Below are positions 1-9,183 of a stretch of DNA of 59,527 bases, piece by piece. Every line of letters begins with the position of its first letter. Position 1 is the first letter of the stretch. The stretch covers positions 1-59,527 of the forward strand of contig CALULP010000018.1 of the NCBI GenBank assembly GCA_944321495.1, in the 5' to 3' direction. Origin of the DNA: an uncultured Bacteroides sp. (GTDB lineage Bacteria; Bacteroidota; Bacteroidia; Bacteroidales; Bacteroidaceae). The notes under the pieces were generated by a model. That model did no database searches, had not been told where the DNA came from, and was given only the letters and a program-made list of their open reading frames with translations. Position numbers and translations under genes: made by a program.

Positions 1-125
1 AGCAGCCATTTGTATTAGACTGCAAAGTTGAAAAATCAAGTCCGTTTCATTTTAAAAAACCGCGTAATTGACTATATTTCAATAATTTCAAAGAACTAAT
101 TATCCACTTTTACGGGACAGTAGTG
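1..125. mobile_element. Probable terminal fragment of an insertion sequence, cut by the window edge
   Basis: AT-rich DNA unlike the flanking genes. It ends at about 120-125, exactly where a dispersed repeat (copies at 26950 and 31984) is cut in the middle of its outer hairpin: only the right arm (126-138) survives. Read as reverse complement, the end begins ACTACTGTCCCGTAAAAG and soon contains AGTTCTTTGA. The right edge of the window also begins ACTACTG and contains AGTTCTTTGA. No transposase codons are inside, so the IS family cannot be set from this window; an IS4-like element is a guess. Confidence 0.4.
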
Positions 126-594
126 ACAAAAAGAAAAGATACCAAAAGAAAAAAGTCAAGCGCTGAATCTCCGGGGCTACTCCGGAAGGCCTTCAGCCTA
201 AGGGGCAAAAACTCGCTGCGCTCAGACAGTTTGCCCCTCTTTACGGCTGAAAACCTCCCTCCGCTTCACGCCCCTCCACTTAGGCGCGGCCATCCGGCAG
301 AAAGCAGCATGCTTTTCAGCTTGAGAGACATGGCATGACTACGCTTCTGCATCATGAGACTTGATGCCGCATGGCTCTCCGGCATTGACCGGCGGGCGTT
401 AAACGGAGGGCGGCGGGCAGGCGTAAAAAACGGCAGACTGTCTGAGCGCAGCGAGTTTCTGCCGTTTAGTCTGAACTCCGTCCCTGGCAGCTACGCTGCA
501 AAGAAGTAGCCCGACGGGCACAGAACTTTGCACCTTTGGTGCTTGGGTCCTTTCTTTTTGGTAGCTTTTTCTTTCGGGCAAGCGAAAGAAAAAG
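126..594 (+). repeat. Composite hairpin element, copy 1 (left end truncated)
   Basis: First of five composite elements. The A half lies at 126-~320 and the inverted B half at ~360-594. The A half has outer stem 192-198/245-251 and inner stem 202-209/230-237. The B half has outer stem 418-422/469-473. Both outer stems enclose 46 nt. The B hairpin (565-575 with 584-594) ends 22 nt before the queH start. The left arm of the A hairpin is lost at the putative IS junction. Short open frames across the element are translations of the repeat, not genes. Confidence 0.85.
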
Positions 595-616
595 TACAAG
601 TAATAAAAAAAGATTT

Positions 617-1240
617 ATGCTGAAAATAGAAACCCCTACCGGCGACAGCCGCGTGTTGCTGCACTCGTGCTGCGCCCCCTGCTCATCCGCCATTGTGGAG
701 TGCATGCTGGCCAACGGCATACGCCCCACCGTGTTCTACTACAACCCCAACATCTACCCGCGGCAGGAGTATGACATCCGCAAGCAGGAGGCCATCCGCT
801 TCGTCACGGCACAGGGGCTGGACTTCGTGGACGCCGACTACGACCACGCCGCCTGGCTGCACGACGTACAGGGGCTGGAGGGCGAACCCGAACGCGGACG
901 CCGCTGCCTGACGTGCTTCACCCTGCGCCTCACCGCCACCGCCCGCTACGCCGCACGGCACGGGTTCCGGGTGTTCACCACCACCCTTGCCTCCTCGCGC
1001 TGGAAAAACCTCGACCAAATCAACGAAGCCGGACGGCGCGCCGCCGCGGCCTGCCCCGGCACCGTATTTTGGGAACAGAACTGGCGCAAAGGCGGCTTGC
1101 AGGAACGGCGCAACCAACTGCTCAAGGAATACGCCTTCTACAACCAATTGTACTGCGGATGTGAGTTCAGCGCTACTCGTAGCGCAACGCTCCCGCCGGA
1201 CGGATGCGGGCAATCAGGTAAGACGGCCCCAACAGCATGA
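617..1240 (+). CDS. queH: Epoxyqueuosine reductase QueH
   Basis: Catalyses the last step of queuosine synthesis, reduction of epoxyqueuosine to queuosine in tRNA, using a [4Fe-4S] cluster in the cytoplasm. Family marks are clear: HSCCAPCS (Cys18, Cys19, Cys22), YYNPNIYP near 41-48, the RCLTC pair Cys97/Cys100, TTLASSRWKNLDQI, and YCGCEFS near residues 180-187. I chose the ATG at 617 (207 aa) because the upstream frame only runs through a repeat element whose B hairpin ends 22 nt before this ATG. Family members normally end soon after YCGCEFS. Here about 20 extra residues run into the 3' end of the convergent permease gene (68-bp overlap), so the tail is probably read-through of that gene's conserved end and not functional. 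Confidence 0.93.
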   Translation: MLKIETPTGDSRVLLHSCCAPCSSAIVECMLANGIRPTVFYYNPNIYPRQEYDIRKQEAIRFVTAQGLDFVDADYDHAAWLHDVQGLEGEPERGRRCLTCFTLRLTATARYAARHGFRVFTTTLASSRWKNLDQINEAGRRAAAACPGTVFWEQNWRKGGLQERRNQLLKEYAFYNQLYCGCEFSATRSATLPPDGCGQSGKTAPTA

Positions 1241-2417
1241 ACACCGAAATAAGCAACGTGCCGGCATTGAGCGCCAAGAAGATCCATAAGTTCAGGGAAA
1301 CGGGGACGGTGTCCATGTAGTACGTCTCGGGGTCGAGGCCGAACAGGCCGGTAAACCGCTGGAGGAAAAAGAAGCCCAGCCCGAAGACATTGCCCCACAA
1401 CATCCCCCTGCCGATAAGAAACACCGAAAACCACAGGAATATCCGCCGGATAAGCGCGTCGCCCGCCCCCAAAGCCTTCAGGACGCCAATCATGGACGTC
1501 CGCTCGATGATGATAATCAGCAGGCCGGAAATCATGGTGAATCCCGCCACGCCCACCATCAGCACCAGGATGACCCAGATGTTGACATCCAGTATGCCCA
1601 GCCAGGCAAACAGTTGGGGATTCAGCTGCTCGACGTTGCGCACGCCATACGCCGCGCCGTAGATGTCCGTATAGCCGTCCAAAAGGGAAGCCAGCTCCCA
1701 CGTGGCATCCTCCAGCCTGCCGTAGTCGCGCAACTCCACCTCCAGTCCGCTTGCCTGCCCGGGCTTCCAGCGGTTCAGGCGGTTCACCAGGTACAGGTCG
1801 GACAGGATGAACAGGTTGTCGTACTCCGCGAAGTTGGTCTGGTAAATGCCGGCCACCTGCAAGCGGCGGGCACGGATTTCTTCTTCAATGTAATAGGTAT
1901 CGATTTTGTCGCCCGGGCGGAGCTTCAGCTTATCGGCCAGCGAGCGGGACACCAGTACCCGCCCCGACGATGCCGAGTCGCTGAACTGGGGCATCTCCCC
2001 CTCCAGCAGGTGGGCTTTCAGAAAAGACAAGTCGTACTCCTGCCCCACTCCTTTCAGCATGATGCCCTGGAAAGCATCGTCCGTCTTCACCATGCCCGGT
2101 TTCATGGAATAACGCTGCACGTGCTTCACCTCCGCGTAACGGCTTACCAGCGTCCTCAGCGAGTCGTCCGCCACCACCGGGCTGTTCTCGTAGGCGTTGA
2201 CCGCCTCCATGCCCGAAATGCGCAGGTGGGCGCCGAAGCCCGCCACGGTGTTGCGCACCTCCCGCTTGAAGCCCACGATGATGGAAACGGCTATAATCAT
2301 CACCGCCAGCCCCACGGCAATGCCCGCCATGGCAATGAGCACCGCCGGGCGCGACACCCGCTTCCCGCCGGCCCCTTCCCGGTAAATGCGCCGGGCTATG
2401 AAGAACGAAAGGCTCAT
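1173..2417 (-). CDS. LolC/LolE-type lipoprotein-releasing ABC permease
   Basis: Inner-membrane permease of the FtsX/MacB superfamily, 414 aa. It has an N-terminal membrane segment (about residues 25-50), a large periplasmic domain (about 55-255), three further membrane segments (about 270-400) and the typical ending RPAGALRYE. The repeated pattern 'GISGLL..IIERTSMIGVLKALGA' style segment near 300-320 (here ERTSMIGVLKALGA) is the coupling region of Lol permeases. Such proteins extract lipoproteins from the inner membrane together with a LolD ATPase, which is not adjacent here. The gene lies 13 bp downstream of the aminotransferase gene on the same strand, so they are probably co-transcribed. 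Its 3' end overlaps queH. Confidence 0.85.
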   Translation of the reverse strand: MSLSFFIARRIYREGAGGKRVSRPAVLIAMAGIAVGLAVMIIAVSIIVGFKREVRNTVAGFGAHLRISGMEAVNAYENSPVVADDSLRTLVSRYAEVKHVQRYSMKPGMVKTDDAFQGIMLKGVGQEYDLSFLKAHLLEGEMPQFSDSASSGRVLVSRSLADKLKLRPGDKIDTYYIEEEIRARRLQVAGIYQTNFAEYDNLFILSDLYLVNRLNRWKPGQASGLEVELRDYGRLEDATWELASLLDGYTDIYGAAYGVRNVEQLNPQLFAWLGILDVNIWVILVLMVGVAGFTMISGLLIIIIERTSMIGVLKALGAGDALIRRIFLWFSVFLIGRGMLWGNVFGLGFFFLQRFTGLFGLDPETYYMDTVPVSLNLWIFLALNAGTLLISVFMLLGPSYLIARIRPAGALRYE

Positions 2418-2430
2418 GGCTGGCTACGCG

Positions 2431-3630
2431 CTACTCCACCCGCCCGGGATAAGCCTCCAGCGCCTTGCCCAGCACGAACAGGGCACGCACCAGGTCTTCC
2501 TTCTTCAGCACGTAGGCGATGCGCACCTCGTTGCGGCCGGCATCGGGCGTGGTATAGAAGCCCGAGGCGGGAGCCATGAACACCGTCTGCTTCTCGTACT
2601 CAAAGTCGGAAAGGCACCACGCACAGAACTTGTCGGAGTCGTCCACCGGCAGCTTCGCCACCGTGTAGAACGCCCCCATCGGGATGGGCGAGTACACGCC
2701 CGGGATGCGGTTCAAGCCGTCAATCAGGCACTTGCGGCGTTCCACATACTCGTCGTAGGTCTCACGCATATAGTCATCGGGCGCGTCCAGCGAAGCCTCG
2801 GCGGCAATCTGCCCGATAAGCGGGGGGCTGAGCCGTGCCTGGCAGAACTTCATCACGGCGTTGCGTATCTCCTTGTTCTTCGTGATGAGGGCGCCGATGC
2901 GGATGCCGCACTCCGAGTAACGTTTCGACACGGAGTCTATCAGCACCACGTTCTGCTCGATGCCTTCCAGGTGGCAGGCAGAGATGTAGGGCGAACCGGT
3001 GTAGATGAACTCGCGGTACACCTCGTCCGAGAAGAGGAACAGGTCGTACTTCTTCACCAGGTCGCGTATCTGGTTCATCTCGCGGCGGGTGTACAGGTAA
3101 CCCGTAGGATTGTTGGGATTGCATATCAGGATGGCGCGTGTGCGCTCGTTGATGAGTTCCTCGAACTTCTCCACCTTGGGCAGGGAGAAGCCCTCCTCGA
3201 TGGTCGTGGCAATGGTACGGATTTTGGCGCCCGCCGAAATGGCAAAGGCCATGTAGTTGGCATAGGCAGGCTCGGGCACGATGATTTCGTCGCCGGGATT
3301 CAGGCATGCCAGGAAAGAGAACAGCACTGCCTCCGAACCGCCCGAAGTGATGATGATGTCGTCCGCCGTCAGGTGGATGTTGTACCGTTCATAATACCCC
3401 ACCAGCTTTTCCCGGTAGCTGCGGATGCCCTGGCTGGGGCTGTACTCCAGCACCTTGCGGTCAATGTTGCGGATGGCGTCGAGCGCCACCTGCGGCGTGG
3501 GCAGGTCGGGCTGCCCGATGTTCAGATGATACACGTGTACGCCCCGTTGCTTGGCAGCTTCCGCCAAAGGAGCCAGTTTTCGGATGGGAGACGCCGGCAT
3601 CTCCTCCCCACGGATGGATATCTTAGGCAT
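2431..3630 (-). CDS. PLP-dependent class I/II aminotransferase (aspartate aminotransferase-like)
   Basis: Cytoplasmic fold-type I transaminase, 399 aa, the usual family length. Visible marks: LNIGQPDLPTP near residues 36-47 (substrate loop), NPNNPTG near 170, SDEVY near 200, and DSVSKRYSECGIRIG near 230, whose Lys should form the Schiff base with pyridoxal phosphate. The C-terminal small domain ends normally. The amino-acid substrate cannot be set from sequence alone. A TACATTTG -7 box lies at 3667-3674 on this strand, about 37 nt before the start codon. The LolC/E-type gene follows after 13 bp. Confidence 0.85.
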   Translation of the reverse strand: MPKISIRGEEMPASPIRKLAPLAEAAKQRGVHVYHLNIGQPDLPTPQVALDAIRNIDRKVLEYSPSQGIRSYREKLVGYYERYNIHLTADDIIITSGGSEAVLFSFLACLNPGDEIIVPEPAYANYMAFAISAGAKIRTIATTIEEGFSLPKVEKFEELINERTRAILICNPNNPTGYLYTRREMNQIRDLVKKYDLFLFSDEVYREFIYTGSPYISACHLEGIEQNVVLIDSVSKRYSECGIRIGALITKNKEIRNAVMKFCQARLSPPLIGQIAAEASLDAPDDYMRETYDEYVERRKCLIDGLNRIPGVYSPIPMGAFYTVAKLPVDDSDKFCAWCLSDFEYEKQTVFMAPASGFYTTPDAGRNEVRIAYVLKKEDLVRALFVLGKALEAYPGRVE

Positions 3631-3830
3631 GTGTCTATTAAGTTATTGCATTTTTGTTTTGAGTCGCAAATGTACGCATTTATTTGATACACGGGGAGAG
3701 TAACCCCATAAAAACTTTAAAATCATATAAACAGCATGGTATTCCGGAAAGAAAAGGCTACCTTTACCCGGGAAATCAAACTGACGCTTCGCACCGGAGC
3801 CTAACCTTCTAAACCACAGCAAAGAAAGAC

Positions 3831-5066
3831 ATGGTCATCAACCTGATTACGTTCGCATCCATCCTGCAAAAGCAAGCCACCGTGCGCGGCTCGCACGAAA
3901 CCATACTCAACGAACTGGAAAAATACTTCACCGTCAACTTCGTCGACTACCGCGACATGCACCGGCTCACCGACCGGGACTTCAGCCTGATATTCATCGC
4001 CACCGGAGGGGTGGAACGGATGGTCATCCAGCACTTCGAGTCGCTGCCCCGCCCCGCCATCCTGCTGGCCGACGGCATGCAGAACTCCCTTGCCGCCGCC
4101 CTCGAAATATCCACCTGGCTCAGGGGAAGGGGCATCAAGAGCGAGATACTGCACGGCGAACTGTCGGAAACCATCAAACGCATCTTCGTGCTCCACAGCG
4201 ACTTCCAGGCACAGCTGCAACTGAAGGGCATGCGCATTGGCGTCATCGGCACGCCTGCCAGCTGGCTGATAGCCAGCAACGCCGACTACCTGCTTGCCAA
4301 ACGCCGCTGGGGCATCGAATACGTGGACATCCCCCTGGAGCGCGTGTGCGAACGCTACAACCACACCACCGACGACGAAGTGGGCGACGCCTGCGCCCAG
4401 CTGGCTGCACGTGCCCTTGCCTGCCGCGACGCCACGCCCGAAGACATGCTCAAGGCCATGCGCCTGTACCACGCCCTCAAGGCCGTCATCCGCGAGGAAA
4501 ACCTCAGCGCCATCACCCTCAGCTGCTTCCGGCTGGTGGAAATGACAGGCACCACCGGTTGCCTTGCCCTCGCCCTGCTGAACGACGAAGGCATCGTGGC
4601 CGGCTGCGAAGGCGACCTCCAGTCGGTCTTCACCATGCTCGTGGTCAAGGCGCTCACCGGCAAGCCCTGCTTCATGGCCAACCCCTCCATGATTAACGCC
4701 CGCACCAACGAAATCGTCCTCTCCCACTGCACCGTAGGCCTCAGGCAGACGGAGCAGTTCATCATCCGCAACCACTTCGAGACCGAAAGCAGCATCGGCA
4801 TCCAAGGCATCCTGCCCACGGGCGACGTCACTCTGGTGAAGTGCGGCGGTGAAAGCCTGGACGAGTACTACCTCTCCACCGGCACGCTGACCGAGAATAC
4901 CAATTACATCAACATGTGCCGCACCCAAGTGAGGGTACGCCTCAACACCCCCGCCAAGTATTTCCTGCAAAACCCGCTGGGCAACCACCACATCCTGTTG
5001 TTCGGCAACTACGAAATCATGCTCAACGAGTTCCTGCAACTGAACAGCTGCAAACGGATGGAGTGA
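3831..5066 (+). CDS. Fucose/arabinose isomerase-like protein, substrate unknown
   Basis: 411-residue cytoplasmic protein without signal peptide. The central and C-terminal halves resemble the FucI/AraA-like sugar isomerase fold: 'CFRLVEMTGTTGCLALALLND' style active-site region near 235-255 (key residues Cys, Glu, Thr), then GCEGDLQSVFTMLV, and a later segment with His and Asn residues. Family members usually open the sugar ring and move the carbonyl in an Mn-dependent way, but these short Bacteroidetes forms are not assigned to a known sugar as far as I can tell. It stands alone between two minus-strand genes; a TACCTTTA -7-like box lies at about 3758. Confidence 0.6.
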   Translation: MVINLITFASILQKQATVRGSHETILNELEKYFTVNFVDYRDMHRLTDRDFSLIFIATGGVERMVIQHFESLPRPAILLADGMQNSLAAALEISTWLRGRGIKSEILHGELSETIKRIFVLHSDFQAQLQLKGMRIGVIGTPASWLIASNADYLLAKRRWGIEYVDIPLERVCERYNHTTDDEVGDACAQLAARALACRDATPEDMLKAMRLYHALKAVIREENLSAITLSCFRLVEMTGTTGCLALALLNDEGIVAGCEGDLQSVFTMLVVKALTGKPCFMANPSMINARTNEIVLSHCTVGLRQTEQFIIRNHFETESSIGIQGILPTGDVTLVKCGGESLDEYYLSTGTLTENTNYINMCRTQVRVRLNTPAKYFLQNPLGNHHILLFGNYEIMLNEFLQLNSCKRME

Positions 5067-5106
5067 GCGTACCTCCCGGCAGCAGCACAGCAGGCACGTA
5101 CCGCCA

Positions 5107-6360
5107 TCACTCGTCGTGAAGGGCCTCGGCGGGCTGCACGCGCATGGCTTTCCGTGCGGGAATGCAGATGCCGATGGCTATCATCAGCGCGATGAGTACG
5201 AAGGATGCCGCCGCACAAGCCAACAGCCGGCCGGGTTCGAGCGTGGTGCCGCCCCGCCAGGCATTCAGTTCGGCAGAGGCCAGGAAATAATCCACCGCCA
5301 AGGCAAAGGGAGTGACCATGAGCAACAACAGCAAGCCTTCACCCAACAGGCGGCCGAACACCGCCCGGCTCGTGGCGCCGTGCACCTTGTGCAGGGCTAT
5401 CTCGCCGCGCCGCTGCTGCGTGCGGAACCAGAAGGTGCCCAGCAGCCCCAGGAAGATGTTGAGCATCAGGAAGCCCATACCCACCACGTAATTGCGCAGC
5501 TGGTTGCTGTACCCTTGCTGGAAACTGCGGCGGATGTCGGCAAAGCTGCGCACGCCGCTCAGGTAGATGTTGCCCACGCGCAACTGGCTCTCGCTGTCCG
5601 CCTTGAGGCGGGCGATGAAGTCGTGGTCTTCCTGCGGGGTGACGCGCACGCACAGTTCGCTGCTCATATTGATGTATCTGGCGCCCAGCCGCTCCAGGTT
5701 GTAAGCGAAACTATAGCAGAAGCGTCCTTCCTCGTAGTCGCAGTAGCGCACGTCCTGCAGCACGGCGCCCAGGCGGAAGCTCATCACCGTGTCGCCAAAG
5801 AGGTGGAAGCCGTCTTTCCCCGTCAACTGCTTGACATCGAAACCCTGGTTGAGATAGAGGTTCTCCGAGGCCAGGAACTCGCCGCGCTCCAAAGCCTCGG
5901 CCAGCTGTTCGGGCGTCTCGCCCCGGGCGCCTTGGTAGCGGAACACGCGCACGAAGTCCGGCGTCACCAGGCGGCGGATGGCGTCGGGCGACACCAGGGT
6001 GTCGTAGCTGATGCGGTCGCTGCCGTTGCTGCCGTTGTAGGGATAGGAGTTTTGCGACAGGCTGACGGCCTCCACGCCGGGGCGGCGGCGCAGGCGTTCC
6101 ACCAGTTCCAGGATGTCTTCCCTGACCTCCTCGTCGGTGGCGTAGGGGCGGTAGTCGGGGCTGTCTTCCGTCAGCGGGCGCATGGTGAGCAGGTAGCAGT
6201 GGGAGGTGTCGAAGCCGCGCGGCTCCAAGTAGGTGGCGATGCGGCAGTACAGCAGGTCGGTGATGTACCACATCACCACGCTCACCACCAGCAGTTCGAG
6301 GGCGAGCCACAAGTTGCTGCGCCACTCATTCTTTATTTGGGTAAATAGTTTTTTTTGCAT
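5107..6360 (-). CDS. MacB/FtsX-type ABC permease, last gene of the export operon
   Basis: 417 aa: one N-terminal membrane segment (about 18-38), a periplasmic domain of about 240 residues, then three membrane segments (about 285-400) ending in PARKAMRVQPAEALHDE, the usual FtsX-family end. Coupling segment RRGEIALHKVHGATSR near 325. It is one of four paralogous permeases in this locus; together with the ATPase at 8454 and adaptor at 12779 it probably forms a tripartite-type exporter. It is separated from the upstream permease gene by a 658-bp gap filled by composite element copy 2, whose B hairpin lies 37 nt before this start codon. Confidence 0.85.
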   Translation of the reverse strand: MQKKLFTQIKNEWRSNLWLALELLVVSVVMWYITDLLYCRIATYLEPRGFDTSHCYLLTMRPLTEDSPDYRPYATDEEVREDILELVERLRRRPGVEAVSLSQNSYPYNGSNGSDRISYDTLVSPDAIRRLVTPDFVRVFRYQGARGETPEQLAEALERGEFLASENLYLNQGFDVKQLTGKDGFHLFGDTVMSFRLGAVLQDVRYCDYEEGRFCYSFAYNLERLGARYINMSSELCVRVTPQEDHDFIARLKADSESQLRVGNIYLSGVRSFADIRRSFQQGYSNQLRNYVVGMGFLMLNIFLGLLGTFWFRTQQRRGEIALHKVHGATSRAVFGRLLGEGLLLLLMVTPFALAVDYFLASAELNAWRGGTTLEPGRLLACAAASFVLIALMIAIGICIPARKAMRVQPAEALHDE

Positions 6361-6397
6361 AATGTTTATGAATAATACTTCATTATTTTTCTTTGTA

Positions 6398-6941
6398 CTT
6401 TTTCTTTCGCTTGCCCGAAAGAAAAAGATACCAAAAAGAAAGGGCCCCGGCTGTGCCCGTCGGGCTACTCCGGGCGTCGTTCAGGCTAAACGGCAGAAAC
6501 TCGCTACGCTCAGACAGTCTGCCGTTCTTCACGCCTGCCCGCCGTCCTCCGCTTTACGCCCGCCGGTCAATGCCGGAGAACCATGCGGCGTTGGACGCAG
6601 ACTTATCGGCAAAGATATGTGACACGTGGGTGTGTCTAAATATGATTTAGTGCGGATTCCCCTCCTCCCAAGAGGAGGAGAAATCAGTTACCGTCGCATT
6701 TTGGTACTTCAGTATTATATCTTCCAGCCCGCAAAGTCAGCATCCAACGCCGCATGGCCCGCGCCTAAGCGGAGGGGCGTAAAACGAAGAGTAGCTTTCT
6801 GCCGTTAAGAAGGGCAAACTGTCTGAGCGAAGCGAGTTTTTGCCCTTTAGGCAGAAAGATGCTCGAAGTAGCCCCGGAGATTCAGCGCTTGATTTTTTTC
6901 TTTTGGTATCTTTTCTTTTTGTATCAAGACAAAAAGAAAAG
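6398..6941 (-). repeat. Composite hairpin element, copy 2, containing a collapsed MITE copy
   Basis: Fills the gap between two co-directional permease genes. B hairpin 6398-6408/6417-6427; B-half outer stem 6482-6486/6533-6537; A-half outer stem 6795-6803/6850-6858 (nine perfect pairs); A hairpin 6910-6922/6929-6941. Each outer stem encloses 46 nt. Between the halves (6648-6690) sits an internally deleted copy of the CCTCCTCC palindrome also seen at 12380 and 40095. The stretch 6942-7018 holds degraded B-hairpin pieces (GAAAGAAAAAGTAC and a variant). Confidence 0.85.
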
Positions 6942-7018
6942 TACACTATTCGCGGCAAGCGAAAGAAAAAGTACAGAATTCTCGCGGCAGCGAAAGGAAA
7001 GGTACAGTAAATACAAAT

Positions 7019-8311
7019 TTAATGTAGCTTTCCCCCTATCGCCTCCACCACATTCATGCGCGAGGCACGCCAGGCGGGAATGCCGGTGCTGAGCAGGTTG
7101 AGCACGAAGCAGAACAGCAACGCCCAGCCGAAAGTGGAGGCGTGGATGAGAATGGAGGCATCCACGCTGGGCGGATTGAGCGTCTGGCTGTACTCCTGCG
7201 CAAAGAGCAGATGGCTGCCGCCGTAGGCAAAGGCGAGGCTGAGCAACAGCCCCAGCACGCCGGCCAGCAGGGTGACGATGAGGTTCTCCCACAGCAACTG
7301 CCCGATAAGCTCCGCACGGGTGCACCCGAAGGCACGGCGCACGCCTATCTCCGAGATGCGCTGGCGCAGACGGCTCTGCGTCATGCTGCTCAGGTTGATG
7401 GCGGGCACCAGCAGCAGGATGGCGAAGGTGACCCACCGCTGGCGGCGCGCCAGGCTGACGTCCGGCTCGTAGTTGGCGCCGAGGCTGAGGACGTTCTTCT
7501 CCTGGTCGTAGGGGCGGTTGCGGTTGATGATTTTCCAGCCCTGTTCGGCAAGGCTGGTATTGAAGGCGGCCAGGCGGCGGTTGCACTCCTCGCGGATGGC
7601 GGGGAAGTCATCGCGGCTTTTGGCCAGGATGGTGCACGACATCATGCCCGCCAGGCCGTCGTTCCACGTGTTGCTTTCCTCGTCCATCGCGGTGTAGGGC
7701 GCCCACAGCTGCGAGTAAGCGGTAGAGGCCAGCGTGGACACGTCCTTCACCACCCCTGCCACGCGGAAGGGGGCATGGGCCAGCAGGAATTCGCGTCCCG
7801 TGGCCTGCACAGTGCCGAAGAGGGCGCGCGCCACGCTCTCCGTCATCACCACCACGGGCAGGCCGGAGCGGACGTCAGCCTCGCTGAAAGGCTTGCCGTC
7901 TACAAAGGCGAAGTCGAACACGTGCCAGAAGGTGGCGTCCGTTGCCCGCGCGTCCACCGAGCGGGCAGGTTGCCCGGGCAAGCTGACGGGCATCGGCGCC
8001 GTCCATACGCTGTAAACGGTCACCGCCTCCGCCGTAGTGAGCCCGCCATACACTTCATGGAGGGCGTCCGCGCTCCAAGGGCCGTTGCTGGTGCCGTCGC
8101 CCCATTCCTCGTTGGATATGCTCTGCCACTTCACGTGCAGCATGCGGTCGCGGTTGCTCTCGGGTGCAAACGGCTCTACCTGCACCTGCTGTATCATCAC
8201 CACCAGCATGATGAGCAGGATGGAGAGCGCCGTGCCCGCCACCGTCACCGCACTGATGAGGGGCTGCTGCCTCAGTTGGGACAAGGCTTGCAGAAAGTAT
8301 TGCTTAATCAT
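7019..8311 (-). CDS. MacB/FtsX-type ABC permease
   Basis: 430 aa with the MacB permease plan: N-terminal membrane helix (about 20-42), periplasmic domain carrying the MacB_PCD-like region (WSADALHEVYGGL, FVDGKPFSEADV, VVMTESVARALFG), then membrane helices from about 295 on. Coupling segment RQRISEIGVRRAFGCTRAEL near 325-345. It is the first gene after the ATPase in the operon (reading minus), separated from it by 142 bp of ACAAGG-type repeats. Probable role: half of the membrane part of an exporter energised by the ATPase at 8454. Substrate unknown. Confidence 0.87.
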   Translation of the reverse strand: MIKQYFLQALSQLRQQPLISAVTVAGTALSILLIMLVVMIQQVQVEPFAPESNRDRMLHVKWQSISNEEWGDGTSNGPWSADALHEVYGGLTTAEAVTVYSVWTAPMPVSLPGQPARSVDARATDATFWHVFDFAFVDGKPFSEADVRSGLPVVVMTESVARALFGTVQATGREFLLAHAPFRVAGVVKDVSTLASTAYSQLWAPYTAMDEESNTWNDGLAGMMSCTILAKSRDDFPAIREECNRRLAAFNTSLAEQGWKIINRNRPYDQEKNVLSLGANYEPDVSLARRQRWVTFAILLLVPAINLSSMTQSRLRQRISEIGVRRAFGCTRAELIGQLLWENLIVTLLAGVLGLLLSLAFAYGGSHLLFAQEYSQTLNPPSVDASILIHASTFGWALLFCFVLNLLSTGIPAWRASRMNVVEAIGGKLH

Positions 8312-8320
8312 GATTGTAAG

Positions 8321-8453
8321 TTTAGAAGTTTATTAGTTTGTAAGTTTACAAGGGGACGAGTTTACGAGTTTACAAGGGGATAAGGGGACAAGGGACAAGG
8401 ACCTCGTTACCTCGTCACCTCGTTACCTTGTAACCTTGTAACCTTGTAACCTG
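8321..8453. repeat. Octamer-type inverted repeat array (ACAAGG / CCTTGT)
   Basis: The left part carries repeated GTTTACAAG, GGGGACGAG and GGACAAGG units; the right part carries CCTCGTTA, CCTCGTCA and CCTTGTAA units. The two parts are reverse complements in register, so the RNA can form a long, imperfect hairpin between the ATPase and permease genes. Related arrays lie at 10630-10790, 15217-15266 and 37556-37659. Confidence 0.75.
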
Positions 8454-9125
8454 TCACCCTATCTGCCTACCGTCGAAGAAGCGCACGGTGCGGCTGGTCT
8501 GCCTGGCCTGCTCCTCGTTGTGGGTCACCATGACGATGGTGCGGCCGTCTTCCTTGTTCAGGGTGTGGAGTATTTCCATCACCTCGGCACCCATCTTCGA
8601 GTCCAGGTTACCGGTCGGTTCGTCGGCCAAGACTATCTCGGGATTACCCACAATGGCACGGGCGATAGCCACGCGCTGGCACTGTCCACCACTGAGCTGC
8701 GTGGGCATGTGGCGCATGCGGTGGGTTAGCCCCACCTTGGCCAGCACTTCCTCGGCCAGCCGGCGGCGTTCCTTGGCGGATACTTTGCGGTAGAGCAAAG
8801 GCAACTCTACGTTGTCGATGACGTTGAGCGAGTTGATGAGGTGGAACGACTGAAACACGAAACCCAGGTTGCGGTTGCGGAAGGCGGCCAGCTCCTTGTC
8901 CTTCATGCCGGTGGTATCCGTTCCTGCAATCTCCACGGTGCCGCTGGTGGGCAGGTCGAGCAGACCCATGATGTTGAGTAGCGTGGACTTGCCGCAGCCG
9001 GAGGGCCCCATGATGCTGAGGAATTCCCCTTTCTCTACTTCCAGGTTTACGTTCTCCAAGGCCTGGGTTTCAATCTCGTCGGTACGGTAGATTTTGTTTA
9101 CCGCAGTCAGTTTAATCATGTTCAT
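8454..9125 (-). CDS. ABC transporter ATPase, MacB/LolD subfamily
   Basis: 223 aa, cytoplasmic, complete nucleotide-binding domain. Walker A GPSGCGKST at 40-48, Q-loop Gln92, signature LSGGQ at 144-148, Walker B VLADEP at 165-170 with Asp168 and Glu169, H-loop His near 201. This sub-family pairs with FtsX/MacB permeases and works by mechanotransmission and not by classical substrate translocation. It is the only ATPase in the locus, so it presumably serves all four permeases. Two in-frame start codons (9125 and 9119) are equally plausible. Its leader is the 24-bp hairpin array at 9184-9304. Confidence 0.92.
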   Translation of the reverse strand: MNMIKLTAVNKIYRTDEIETQALENVNLEVEKGEFLSIMGPSGCGKSTLLNIMGLLDLPTSGTVEIAGTDTTGMKDKELAAFRNRNLGFVFQSFHLINSLNVIDNVELPLLYRKVSAKERRRLAEEVLAKVGLTHRMRHMPTQLSGGQCQRVAIARAIVGNPEIVLADEPTGNLDSKMGAEVMEILHTLNKEDGRTIVMVTHNEEQARQTSRTVRFFDGRQIG

Positions 9126-9183
9126 AATTGTAATCCTTTATGTTAATACTTTGTTTATACTCTAACTGTGTGTTTACATAATG

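Noticed and set aside
399..599. Small open frames across the composite elements (also at 123-338, 6393-6650, 6737-6958, 12119-12379, 12519-12782, 26922-27284, 27262-27456, 31917-32102, 32099-32407)
   Set aside because: They translate the repeat itself (for example RNSLRSDSLPFFT). The changes between copies follow stem complementarity and not synonymous codon positions, and they sit on either strand, so they are not genes.
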